Positions 17,601 through 25,606 of a stretch of DNA of 37,868 nucleotides are shown piece after piece. The notes under the pieces are model-generated. The model saw nothing but the letters and a program-made list of their open reading frames with translations. It did not search any database and was not told the DNA's origin. The stretch spans positions 1 to 37,868 of the forward strand of contig CALFYL010000100.1 in NCBI GenBank assembly GCA_937952135.1, given 5' to 3'. Numbering within the stretch: the first letter of the stretch is position 1; each line of letters begins with the position of its first letter. A program made the position numbers and the translations under genes. This DNA comes from an uncultured Planctomycetia bacterium. GTDB lineage: Bacteria; Planctomycetota; UBA1135; GCA-002686595.

Positions 17601-18204
17601 CCGCGTTCGCGAGGCCGCCGCCGAGCACGGTCGAGCGGTTGCCGGACTCGAAGATCGCGGCGAAGACCTTCGTGCCGTCGGCGCTGACGCAGAGCGCGCG
17701 CGGATCCTCGCCGACGAGGTCGATGCGCTGCGGCGCCGCGGAGAGGTTCGCGAGGTCGAACACGAGCACGGTGTTCGCCTGACTGCAGGTCACGAAGGCG
17801 CGCGCCGGGCTGGAGGTGAACACGACGTCCGCGGGCTCGTCGTCGGTGGCGAGCGTGCGCACGACGTTTCGGCCGCTCAGGTCGACGATGCTGATCGAGT
17901 CGGAGACGTGGTTGACGACCCACGCTTCGCTGTCCGTTCGCGCGCGAACCGACACCGGGTCGAGCCCCACTGGCACGTCGAACGCGCGCACGACACCCGC
18001 GCCGCGCAGGTCGAAGACCTCGAGCCGGTTGTCGGGCGTGTTGACCGCGAGCAGGTGCGTTCCCGAAGGCGTGAGCTCGAGCGGATGGACGTGCGGCGTC
18101 TCCCAGTTCACGAAACTCGACTGCGCGAAGGCCGCGGCGGCGTGCGCAGCCACGAACGCGAGCGTGCAAGCAGGGACGACGAACGCGGATGCACTTCGGT
18201 TCAT
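14680..18204 (-). CDS. Secreted beta-propeller/di-haem cytochrome c protein with FnIII and shared C-terminal module
   Basis: A 1174-residue multidomain protein. An N-terminal signal (MNRSASAFVVPACTLAFVAA) is followed by a YVTN/lactonase-type beta-propeller (about 40-470; repeats such as TNNLVVIDAAGQ and SAISVVDLDAEYEVARVPF). Two c-type haem motifs come next, CGSCH (Cys498, Cys501, His502) and CVTCH (Cys666, Cys669, His670), in a cytochrome c peroxidase/MauG-like region. Then come a Ca-binding DRDLDGVFDRDELDAGTDP loop near 900, an FnIII-like domain (WVDNSSNETGFVVERA) and the shared module at 1030-1174 ending VVCP. The ATG at 18204 has AGGAGAG just upstream; a longer frame to 18426 is spurious. 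It is divergent from the cytochrome fusion gene at 18376. An extracytoplasmic redox role is likely; the electron partner is unknown. Confidence 0.88.
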   Translation of the reverse strand: MNRSASAFVVPACTLAFVAAHAAAAFAQSSFVNWETPHVHPLELTPSGTHLLAVNTPDNRLEVFDLRGAGVVRAFDVPVGLDPVSVRARTDSEAWVVNHVSDSISIVDLSGRNVVRTLATDDEPADVVFTSSPARAFVTCSQANTVLVFDLANLSAAPQRIDLVGEDPRALCVSADGTKVFAAIFESGNRSTVLGGGLANAGTLAFPPNVVSDPAGPYGGVNPPPNNGASFNPPLNAAAGTPPRVSLIVKKNAAGEWLDDNGTDWSDFVSGPNAAASGRPVGWDLADHDVAAIDAATLGVSYAKGLMNLCMALAVHPTSGEVFVVGTDATNEVRFEPVLDGKFLRVQLARVNPGSLATPTVLELNPHLSYATATVPQGERNKSLGDPRGLAWRADGLRGFVTGMGSNNLVVIDAAGQRAGLAPTIEVGEGPTGVVVDDARRRVYVLAKFESAISVVDLDAEYEVARVPFHDPSPAAIKLGRKHLYDTHKNSGLGHVACGSCHVDARLDRLAWDLGDPSGASKSTAGQNLGGNIPGLNTGFQPWHPMKGPMTTQTLQDIIGHEPHHWRGDRFGIEEFAGAFTGLQGDDATLSPAEMQQFEDFLATIAFPPNPHRNFDNSLPTSLPLPGHFTTGLFAPAGQPLPNGNAVAGLAAYRPPTLLDGGTLACVTCHTLPTGAGADYRFQNFTLQPFPPGPNGERHRMLVSVDGTTNVTMKVPQLRNLHEKTGFNTTQLVNTAGFGFLHDGSVDSIERFLAEPAFDVTSDQMIADLTAFMLAFAGSDLPQGSTNVQALEPPGGASKDAHAAVGKQRTLLGPATPADQTWINQVIGFANANKVGVVVKGRQLGHARGYAWVPASNAFQSDRAAQTVASSSLWNLAALGSELTYTVVPLGSQTRIGIDRDLDGVFDRDELDAGTDPADPMSRPGGCLEVAPVQPSGLVTTTVGAAEVRLSWVDNSSNETGFVVERAALNSGVYATLATLGAGATVHLDSTAACGVAYDYRVSAINCAGSSGYAIQLGIAGDCCTAASSYCTAKVNSLGCTPFIASSGQASASAASGFVVTAAQVRNQKPGLLFYGFTGAMAAPFQGGFMCVASPRYRTPTSSSNGAAIPASDCSGLYSVDMNAFRAGALGGAPQAGLSLSGQAVHCQWWGRDPGFAPPNSTTLSNALEYVVCP

Positions 18205-18375
18205 GGACGCAACTCTCCTGCGGAACTCCTGGGGGATGCAGCTTTGCGGGCCGCCGCTGAAGCGTAGCAGAGCCCGCGATTCTCGCCGGCGCTCGCCGCC
18301 GCCCACCGCGCGCCTCGCGCGCTCCGACTCGCGCGTCCGCGCACGCCCGCGGCGACCACTTGGCATAGTAGGGCC

Positions 18376-20040
18376 GTGAACGAACTCCTCGCCGTCTTTG
18401 GACGCCTTCACCCGCTGCTGCTGCATCTGCCGATCGGCTTGATCGCCGGACTCGCGGCGCTCGAACTGATCGGACTGGCGCGCCGCTCACCGCCGCCGAT
18501 GGCGATCGTCGCGATGCTCGCGATGCTCACGCAGCTCGCCGCGGCGATGGCGGTGCTCACGGGCTTGATCCTCGTGCGCGAGGGCGGCTATCCCGACGAG
18601 CTCGCAACGAACCACCGCAACCTCGGCATCGCGTTCCTCGTCGTCTGCATCGCGATGGCGCGCCTCGCACGCCGCGAGCAGCACCGAACCGCGTTCCGCT
18701 TCTCGCTCCTCGTGGCGCTCGGCCTCGTCGGCGCCACGGGCCACCTCGGCGGGAGCATCACGCACGGCGACGGTTTCCTGTTCGCGCCGCTCGAGAAGCG
18801 CGAGGTCGCGCCCACGAGTCAGCCCGAAGCGCCCGGCGCGATGACCGACGCGCAGCCCGATGTCGCGCCCGAGCCCGAGCTTCCGCGCTTCACCTTCGCC
18901 GACCACATCGCGCCGATCCTCGAGGCGTCGTGCGTCGAGTGCCACGGCGAGAAGAAGCGCAAGGGGCGGCTCACGATGCATACGCGCGAAGGCCTCGAAC
19001 GCGGCGGCGCCAACGGGCCTGTTTGGGTCGCGGGAAACCCCGCCGCGAGCCCGATGCTCGTGCGGTTGCGGCTTCCGCTCGACGACGAAGAGCACATGCC
19101 GCCCGCGGACAAACCCCAGCCCAGCGCGGAGCAGATCGCGCTCGTGGAGGCGTGGATCGCCGCTGGTGCGCCGTTCGAGGAGAGCTTCGAGAGCTCGGTG
19201 GCCGCGCCGAGCAACGGGACACCCAGTTCGCCGAACACGGCGAGCTCGGCGAGCTCGGCGAGCGTCTCGAACGTCGCGCCCCAGAGCGTTCCGACGACGC
19301 GAGAACCCATCGCAGATCCTGAGACGCCGTCGGCCGAAGCCGTGGAAGCGCTGACTGCGCGGCTGGTGCACGTTCAGCCGATCTCCCAAGACAACCCGCT
19401 GCTGTGGATCGATTTCGCGGCGCCCGCAGCGGACATCGACGACCGCGCCGCGACGGAGTTGCTCGCGCCGCTCGTCGAGCACGTCGGCGAGCTCTTCCTC
19501 GCGCGCACGAAGGTCGGCGACGCGACGCTCGACACGCTCGCGCGCATGCCGAACCTCGCGCGGCTCGACCTGCGCGCGACGGCGGTCACCGATGCCGGAG
19601 TGGAGAAGCTGCGCGGCGCCAGCGCGTTGAGGGAGCTCAACCTGTCGCAGACGTCGGTGGGCGACGCGTCGATCGACGCGCTCGCGTCGCTGCCGAACCT
19701 GCAACACCTGTACGTGTGGCGCACTTCGATCGGCACCGAGGGGCGCGCACGTCTGCTCGCCGCGCGGCCGGAGTTGAAGCTCGAAGCGGGCGACGACGAG
19801 CCCGCGAGCGCGCTCGAGTCCGAGAACGAGATCAAGTTCACGAGCGACGCGCCGCTGCCGGGCGCCGGACAAGCCCCCACCGCCCTCGCGCCGGTCAACA
19901 CGACGTGTCCGGTGAGCGGGAGTCCCGTGAACCCGAAGTACGCGGTGGTCTTCGACGGGAAGGTCGTCGGTTTCTGCTGTCCGAACTGCCCCAAGGAGTT
20001 CTGGGCCGATCCGCAGGCGTTCGCCGACAAGCTGAAGTGA
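18376..20040 (+). CDS. Membrane protein fusing DUF2231-like, planctomycete cytochrome c, LRR and YHS-like domains
   Basis: The 554-residue protein has four parts. About 1-140: four membrane helices starting LHPLLLHLPIGLIAGLAALE, as in DUF2231-like membrane domains. About 170-265: a planctomycete-type cytochrome c domain with one haem motif CVECH (Cys186, Cys189, His190) and a distal MPPADKPQPS segment offering a Met ligand. About 365-470: leucine-rich repeats (MPNLARLDLRATAVTDAGVEKL and its copies). About 508-554: a Cys-rich tail, CPVSGSPVNPKYAV and FCCPNCPKEF, like a YHS/TRASH metal-binding domain. A low-complexity linker near 275-300 has tandem GAGCTCGGC units. The start is GTG at 18376. 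The ggt gene follows 6 bases after the stop, so the two form an operon. Confidence 0.85.
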   Translation: MNELLAVFGRLHPLLLHLPIGLIAGLAALELIGLARRSPPPMAIVAMLAMLTQLAAAMAVLTGLILVREGGYPDELATNHRNLGIAFLVVCIAMARLARREQHRTAFRFSLLVALGLVGATGHLGGSITHGDGFLFAPLEKREVAPTSQPEAPGAMTDAQPDVAPEPELPRFTFADHIAPILEASCVECHGEKKRKGRLTMHTREGLERGGANGPVWVAGNPAASPMLVRLRLPLDDEEHMPPADKPQPSAEQIALVEAWIAAGAPFEESFESSVAAPSNGTPSSPNTASSASSASVSNVAPQSVPTTREPIADPETPSAEAVEALTARLVHVQPISQDNPLLWIDFAAPAADIDDRAATELLAPLVEHVGELFLARTKVGDATLDTLARMPNLARLDLRATAVTDAGVEKLRGASALRELNLSQTSVGDASIDALASLPNLQHLYVWRTSIGTEGRARLLAARPELKLEAGDDEPASALESENEIKFTSDAPLPGAGQAPTALAPVNTTCPVSGSPVNPKYAVVFDGKVVGFCCPNCPKEFWADPQAFADKLK

Positions 20041-20046
20041 GGCGCC

Positions 20047-21795
20047 ATGCGTGACGGCAGCTCGCTCGCACGGATCGCCGCGCTCGCTCTGCTGAGCTGT
20101 TCCTGCGCGCAGAACTCACCGCGCGAGACGGCCGAGGTCGAGCGCCCCCACTTCGCGCAGCGGTTCGCGCGCGAAGCCGTCGCCGCCGACCATCCGCTGG
20201 CGTCGCAGGCGGGCGCCGAGATGCTGTGCCGCGGCGGCAATGCCGTCGACGCTGCCGTCGCCGCCTCGTTCTGCCTCTCCGTCGTTCGGCCGCAGAGCTG
20301 CGGCCTCGGCGGCGGCGGCTTCATGGTGATCCGTCTGCCGGAGACGGAGCGCGCACCCGCGGTCACGACCACGCTCAATTACCGCGAGACCTGCCCGGCC
20401 GGCGTCGGCGCCGACTTCTTCGAAGCGCGCGACGACGACTCGAGCCGCATCGGCGGCGCCGCGGTAGCGACGCCCGGAACCGTCGCCGGGTTGCTCACAG
20501 CGCTCGAGCAGTACGGCACGCTCGACCGCGCCACGGTGCTCGCCCCCGCCATCCGCGCCGCGCGCGAAGGCTTCCTCGCCGACGAGGCGTTCGTGGCCGC
20601 GGCGCGCGAAATCTCCGAGAAATTCCGCAAACAGCCCGAGCTCGCCGCGCGCTTCGAGTTCCTGTGGCGGCGCTTCGCGCGCGAAGGCAAGCTCGAAGTC
20701 GGCGACCGCATCGAGAACCCCGAGCAAGCGCGCGCCCTCGACCTGATCGCGCGCCACGGCCGCGGCGGGTTCTACGCCGGCGACGTCGCGCGTGCGATGG
20801 TCCAGGCGGTGCACGACGAAGGCGGCGTGCTCACGCGCGCCGACCTCGACGCCTACCGCGTCTCGCACGCCGAGCCGCTCACGACGACCTTCGGCGGCCG
20901 CACGCTGCTCAGCATGCCGCCGCCCTCGAGCGGAGGCGTCGTGCTCGCGCAGACCTTCGCGACGCTCGAACTCGCGGCAACCGACGCGGACTGCACGCCG
21001 CCGTGGAGCGCGCAGTTTTCGCAGCTCTTCGTCGAAGCGCTCAAGCACAGCTTCGCCGACCGCGCGCGCTGGCTCGCCGATCCGGACTTCGTCACATTGC
21101 CTCTGGCCGAGTTGCTCGACCGCGACATGCTCGCGAGCCGCGCGCAGTCGCTCGAGCGCACGGGCACGCACGCGCCCGAGCACTACGGCTGGTCGCTACA
21201 GCTCCCCGACGACGGCGGCACCAGCCATGTCTCGGTCGTCGACGCGCGCGGCGGGGCGGTCGCGTGCACGGAGACGATCAACCTCTCGTTCGGCTCGTGG
21301 CTCGAAGTTCCAGGCTTCGGGTTTCTGCTCAACAACGAGATGGACGACTTCACCACGCGCCGCGGCGCGCCGAACGCCTTCGGGTTGCGGCAATCCGACG
21401 AGAATCTGCCCGCGCCGGGCAAGCGGCCGCTCTCGTCGATGACGCCGACGATCGCGATCGACGAGCACGGAGACGTCCTCGCCGTCGCGGGCGCGTCGGG
21501 TGGTCCGCGCATCATCTCGGGCACGCTGCAGGCGCTCGCGAGCGTGCTCGTGTTCGATCTATCGGCCGAGGAAGCCGTTGCGCGCCCGCGCTGGCACCAC
21601 CAGTGGATGCCGAACCGCCTGCGCCACGAGAAGGCGATGCCGCTCGAAGCGCTCGAGAGCGCGAGGGCGCGCGGCCACGAGCTCGAGCCGATCGCGACCG
21701 TCGGCATCGTCCAACTCATCCGCCGCGCGCGCTCCGGCGCCGGTTGGGAAGCGGCGAGCGATCCGCGCGCGGGCGGCCGGCCCGCGGGGCGCTAG
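20047..21795 (+). CDS. ggt: Gamma-glutamyltransferase, lipoprotein
   Basis: Cleaves or transfers the gamma-glutamyl group of glutathione and related compounds outside the cytoplasm. The 582-residue precursor has a lipoprotein-like signal ending LLSCSCAQ. The large-subunit signature is clear: DHPLASQAGAEMLCRGGNAV, then SCGLGGGGFM. The self-cleavage site lies before the N-terminal nucleophile Thr392 of the small subunit (DGGTSHVSVVD). The substrate-binding segments NNEMDDF, PGKRPLSSMTPTI and GASGGPRI follow. All expected parts are present, so the enzyme should process itself. A GAGG sits 5 bases upstream of the ATG. It is the second gene of an operon with the cytochrome fusion gene; the link between the two functions is not clear, though thiol/redox chemistry is possible. 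Confidence 0.93.
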   Translation: MRDGSSLARIAALALLSCSCAQNSPRETAEVERPHFAQRFAREAVAADHPLASQAGAEMLCRGGNAVDAAVAASFCLSVVRPQSCGLGGGGFMVIRLPETERAPAVTTTLNYRETCPAGVGADFFEARDDDSSRIGGAAVATPGTVAGLLTALEQYGTLDRATVLAPAIRAAREGFLADEAFVAAAREISEKFRKQPELAARFEFLWRRFAREGKLEVGDRIENPEQARALDLIARHGRGGFYAGDVARAMVQAVHDEGGVLTRADLDAYRVSHAEPLTTTFGGRTLLSMPPPSSGGVVLAQTFATLELAATDADCTPPWSAQFSQLFVEALKHSFADRARWLADPDFVTLPLAELLDRDMLASRAQSLERTGTHAPEHYGWSLQLPDDGGTSHVSVVDARGGAVACTETINLSFGSWLEVPGFGFLLNNEMDDFTTRRGAPNAFGLRQSDENLPAPGKRPLSSMTPTIAIDEHGDVLAVAGASGGPRIISGTLQALASVLVFDLSAEEAVARPRWHHQWMPNRLRHEKAMPLEALESARARGHELEPIATVGIVQLIRRARSGAGWEAASDPRAGGRPAGR

Positions 21796-21866
21796 CGAGT
21801 CCTCGCAGCGCTCGACGCGCCACGCTTCCGAGGCGGAAACACGCCGCGCGCGGTAGGGTTGAGGGG

Positions 21867-23537
21867 ATGCTGCACGTTCTCCTCGCTTTCGGACTTGCCG
21901 CGCCGCTGCAGGCGCGATCGACCGCCCAAGACCAGGCGGCCTCGACCGAGCCGCCGTTCATCTACTACGACTTCGTCGAGAACGGCGTGCTGCAGGGCGG
22001 GCGCATCCGCGTGCTGCCCGGGCTTCCGCTGCTCGGTGAAGTCGGGGCGCCGGGACCGACACCCGAGGGCGCGTCGACGACGATTCTGAGCAACGGACCG
22101 CCGTCGAACCGCATCGACATCGTGCTCGTCGGCGATGGCTACCGCGTCGCGGACCTGCCGGCCTATGCGGCGCAGTGCTCCTCGCTCGTCACGAACTTCT
22201 TCCAGCAGCCGCCGCTCTCGCACTACAAGAGCTTCTTCAACGTGCACCGCGTCGACGTCGTGTCAAACGACAGCGGAGTCGACAACGATCCCACGCAGGG
22301 GATCGTGAAGGACACCGCGCTCGACATGGGCTTTTGGTGCAACGGCGTCGAACGCGCCCTGTGCGTGAACGTGACGAAGGCGCTGACGCAGGCGAATGCG
22401 GCGCCGCAGCGCGACCAGGTGCTCGCGCTCGCGAATTCGACGATGTACGGCGGCGTCGGCTATCCGTCGAACAACCTCGGCACGCTCGCGGCCTCGAACG
22501 GCGCGGCGCTCGAGATCGCGCTGCACGAGTTCGGGCACTCGTTCGCGAAGCTCGCCGACGAGTACGACTACGGCGGCCCCACGACCTACGCCGGCGGCGA
22601 GCCGAACCAGAAGAACGCGAGCACCTTCAACGCGCCGGCGATGGCGAGCGCGCAGGCGAAGTGGTGGCGCTGGCTCGGAACGAACGGCGTGTCGACCTTC
22701 GAAGGCGCGGTCTACAGCCAGCTCGGCATCTTCCGCCCGACGAACAACTCGAAGATGCGCAACCTCGGCCGCCCCTTCGAAGAGGTGAACACCGAGCAGT
22801 TCATCGTCTACTTCTACCGCGCGGTGGACCCGATCGACTCCGCGACGCCCGCGGGCGTCTACCCCGAGAACACCGTGCTCAGCGTCGACCCCGTCGATCC
22901 GGTTTCGCACGCGCTCAGCGTGCAGTGGTTCCAGAACGGCGTCGCGATCCCCGGCGCCACCGGGCTGACGCTGAACGTCGCCTCGCTCGGCCTGCCGGCG
23001 GGCCTCCATTCGATCTCGGTGACGGTGCTCGATCCGACGCCGCTCGTGCGCGACGAAGCCGCGCGCGCGCAGTGGATGACCGAGACGCGCTCGTGGACGA
23101 TCGACGTCAGCGGCGTCGTCGCGAGCTACTGCACCGGCAAGCTCAACAGCGACGGCTGCGTGCCGACGGTGAGCTGGAGCGGCGCGCCGTCGGTGAGTTC
23201 GCTGAGCCCGTTCACGATCCGCTGCGACGACGTGCTCGCGTCGAAGAACGGCCTGCTCTTTTACGGCTACGCGCCGAAAAACGCGCCTTTCCAGGGCGGA
23301 ACCCTGTGCGTGCAGTCCCCCACGCGCCGCACGGCGCCGCAATCCTCCGGCGGCTCGCCGCCGCCCGATTTCTGCACCGGCGCGTACTCCTTCGACTTCA
23401 ACGCGCGCATCCGCGCCGGCGTCGACGCGAACCTCGTCGCCGGCGCGAGCATCTACGGGCAGTGGTGGTGCCGCGACCCGCTCGCGAGCTTCACCGTCGG
23501 CCTCTCGAACGGCATCTCGTTCGTGATCGGCAACTGA
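21867..23537 (+). CDS. Secreted M64 (IgA-protease-like) metallopeptidase with shared C-terminal module
   Basis: The 556-residue protein has a short signal (MLHVLLAFGLAAPLQA). The N-terminal part shows the M64 opening GPPSNRIDIVLVGDGY and the zinc motif HEFGHSFAKLADEY (His220, Glu221, His224, with Asp231/Glu232), characteristic of peptidase family M64. A short Ig-like segment (about 330-410) leads to the shared C-terminal module at 421-556, which here ends in IGN rather than CP. GAGGGG directly precedes the ATG at 21867. The frame is open far upstream, but those residues are antisense-type shadow. The gene follows ggt by 71 bases and is convergent with the CocE-type gene. Likely an extracellular or surface endopeptidase of unknown target. 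Confidence 0.88.
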   Translation: MLHVLLAFGLAAPLQARSTAQDQAASTEPPFIYYDFVENGVLQGGRIRVLPGLPLLGEVGAPGPTPEGASTTILSNGPPSNRIDIVLVGDGYRVADLPAYAAQCSSLVTNFFQQPPLSHYKSFFNVHRVDVVSNDSGVDNDPTQGIVKDTALDMGFWCNGVERALCVNVTKALTQANAAPQRDQVLALANSTMYGGVGYPSNNLGTLAASNGAALEIALHEFGHSFAKLADEYDYGGPTTYAGGEPNQKNASTFNAPAMASAQAKWWRWLGTNGVSTFEGAVYSQLGIFRPTNNSKMRNLGRPFEEVNTEQFIVYFYRAVDPIDSATPAGVYPENTVLSVDPVDPVSHALSVQWFQNGVAIPGATGLTLNVASLGLPAGLHSISVTVLDPTPLVRDEAARAQWMTETRSWTIDVSGVVASYCTGKLNSDGCVPTVSWSGAPSVSSLSPFTIRCDDVLASKNGLLFYGYAPKNAPFQGGTLCVQSPTRRTAPQSSGGSPPPDFCTGAYSFDFNARIRAGVDANLVAGASIYGQWWCRDPLASFTVGLSNGISFVIGN

Positions 23538-23556
23538 CGAGCGGTTCGGGCCGCCG

Positions 23557-25416
23557 CTATTTCTTCGTCGGCTCGGTCGGCGCCAACGCCGCTTCCAGCG
23601 CGCTCGCGCCACCGACGATCGGAAGCTCGATCGACGTCGCGTCGAGATCGAAGGTCAGCTTTGCGCCAGCGGCCGGCCACAGCGTGAAGTCGCGGTCGCT
23701 CGAGAAGAGCATCAAGCCGATGCGCTGGCCCGCGGCGACGATCTGGTCGTCGGGCTGCAGCTCGAAGCGCACGTCGTAGAACTTCCCCGGCTCGAGCGGC
23801 TCGCTCGAGGTGAGCGACTCGTGGTTCTGCGGGTCGGCCCAGCCGCGCGTGATGACGTTGGTCTGGCCGCGCTTGGGCTCCACCCAGGGCAGCGTCACGA
23901 GCCACACCGACAGATTCGCCGCCGCGCGGTCCGAGCTGAGCCGCAGCGAAACGCGCGGCGCTCCGGAGATGTGCAGCGGCGTGGCGAGCGGCTCGGTGGC
24001 GTAGATCAGTCGGTGCTTCGAGCTCTCGGCCTTCGCGAGCGACGCGCCGTCCAGCGCCACGTCGTCGACCAGCGCCTCGTGACCCTGACCCGCGCGCGCC
24101 TTCAGCTCGAGCGCGCCCGTCTTCTCGCCGCCCTTCCCGAGGCGCAGCGTCACCGCCGCCGCATCGGGGTGCGGATAGTTCGCGTACGCCGTCGGCTCGG
24201 AGCGCTTGCCGCCCTCGCGCACGATCCACGAGCGCGGCTCCTTCTCGATGCCGTTGTCGACGCCGTAGAGGTAGTGCGAAAACCAGCGGTTCTGCATCGC
24301 GAGCGGCGGCGGCCCGCCGTGTCCGCCTTGATGCAGGTACAGCGACGGCTTGTGACCGAGGGTCTCGAGCGCCCGGAAGATGCGGATGCTGTGGTCGGGC
24401 ATCACGTTCCAATCGCTCAGCCCGTGCGACAGCAACACCGCGGCCTTCAGCGGCTCGAGCGCTCGCGTGTAGTCGCGGCCGGCCCAGAACTCGTTGTAGT
24501 CGCCGCTCGCGCGGTCGATTCCGTCCGCCACGAGCTTGTCGCGCACGTTCTGGTTGCACCAATCGCGGCGCGCGGGATCGCCGCTGTTGATGAAGTCGTA
24601 CAGCACGTCGACGTCCTCGCCCATGTAACCGCCGGGATGCCGCACGAGTCCGTTGGAGCGGTAGTAGTGGTAGTACGACGTGTTCGGCGCGTCCGGGACG
24701 ATCACTTCGAGCCCTTCGACGCCGGTGGTCGCCGCCGCGAGCGCGAGCGTGCCGTTGTAGGACGTGCCGACCATCGCGACCTTGCCCGTCGACCACGTCG
24801 CCTTCACTTCGTCGCCGCCATCGGGCGCCGTGAAGCCCTTCGCGCGCCCGTTCAGCCAGTCGATCACCGCCTTGGGCGCGAGCGATTCGTTCTGGCCGCC
24901 GACGGTCGGGCAGCCCTCCGACAAACCGGTGCCGGGCGACGCCGAGTGAACCACCGCGAAGCCGCGCGGAACCCACGTGCCGATCAAGCTGTCCGACATC
25001 AGCGGGCGCTTGGGTTGCACGGCGATCGACGGCATCGGCGTGCGCTTCGGCGGCGGCGCGCCGAGCTCCTGCTTCGGGCTCCAGAAGTACTGCGAGTCCG
25101 TCGAACCGATCCCGGAGAAGTACGGGCTCGATTCGTACACCACCGCGACCTTCAGGCCTTCGCTCTCGGTCTGCGCCGGCCGCGTCACGTCGACGTGCAC
25201 GCGGTCGGGCTCCCCGTCGCCGTCGGAGTCGAAGCTCGTCTCGACCCACAGATCGTGCTGGATCCACGCCTTCTTGTCCTTGAAGGCGTCGACGATCTGC
25301 GCTTCCCCATCGACGAAGTTCGGCGCGGCGGGCTTCGTGTCTTGCGCGCGCGCGGCGAACGCGAGCAGCGCGACCGCCGAAGCGGCGCCGAGCAAACACC
25401 GGGCGTCACTGAGCAT
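23557..25416 (-). CDS. CocE/NonD-type (X-Pro dipeptidyl-peptidase-like) secreted hydrolase
   Basis: The 619-residue protein has a signal peptide (CLLGAASAVALLAFAARA), an alpha/beta-hydrolase domain with nucleophile elbow GTSYNG (Ser219), an acid segment HGLSDWNVMPDHS and a catalytic-His segment LHQGGHGG. A C-terminal jelly-roll domain (about 400-600) follows, as in X-prolyl dipeptidyl aminopeptidase (S15) and cocaine-esterase-like enzymes. In this superfamily the reaction may be release of X-Pro dipeptides or ester/acyl hydrolysis; sequence alone does not decide. The ATG at 25416 has AGGAA 7 bases upstream and puts the signal at the N-terminus; the frame to 25524 is longer but poorer. An early DSDGDGEPD loop looks Ca-binding. 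The gene lies 190 bases downstream of the anti-sigma gene on the same strand. Confidence 0.88.
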   Translation of the reverse strand: MLSDARCLLGAASAVALLAFAARAQDTKPAAPNFVDGEAQIVDAFKDKKAWIQHDLWVETSFDSDGDGEPDRVHVDVTRPAQTESEGLKVAVVYESSPYFSGIGSTDSQYFWSPKQELGAPPPKRTPMPSIAVQPKRPLMSDSLIGTWVPRGFAVVHSASPGTGLSEGCPTVGGQNESLAPKAVIDWLNGRAKGFTAPDGGDEVKATWSTGKVAMVGTSYNGTLALAAATTGVEGLEVIVPDAPNTSYYHYYRSNGLVRHPGGYMGEDVDVLYDFINSGDPARRDWCNQNVRDKLVADGIDRASGDYNEFWAGRDYTRALEPLKAAVLLSHGLSDWNVMPDHSIRIFRALETLGHKPSLYLHQGGHGGPPPLAMQNRWFSHYLYGVDNGIEKEPRSWIVREGGKRSEPTAYANYPHPDAAAVTLRLGKGGEKTGALELKARAGQGHEALVDDVALDGASLAKAESSKHRLIYATEPLATPLHISGAPRVSLRLSSDRAAANLSVWLVTLPWVEPKRGQTNVITRGWADPQNHESLTSSEPLEPGKFYDVRFELQPDDQIVAAGQRIGLMLFSSDRDFTLWPAAGAKLTFDLDATSIELPIVGGASALEAALAPTEPTKK

Positions 25417-25606
25417 GTTGGATTCCTGGCACGTTGGATGGCGGTGGACGGATTCGCCCGAAGGCGCGAACGAGGTGCGCGAACGAGCGCGGCGCCGCAC
25501 ACGATAACGGGAGAGTGCGGCCACCCAGGACCCGAGGCGCGGCGCAGCGGCCAGATCAGCCCCGAACGGCCCCCGCCGGCCCAGCTCGTCCGACGGCGAG
25601 CCGGGG

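Noticed and set aside
13960..18490. Very long open frames on both strands (about 1435 and 1486 codons) over the propeller/di-haem gene
   Set aside because: They are Arg/Ala-rich with no recognisable domain or signal. They arise because codons ending in G or C in a 70% G+C gene leave the other frames without stops.
19237..19263. Short tandem GAGCTCGGC units
   Set aside because: They lie in the low-complexity linker of the cytochrome fusion protein and encode Ser/Ala; no sign of a mobile or regulatory repeat.
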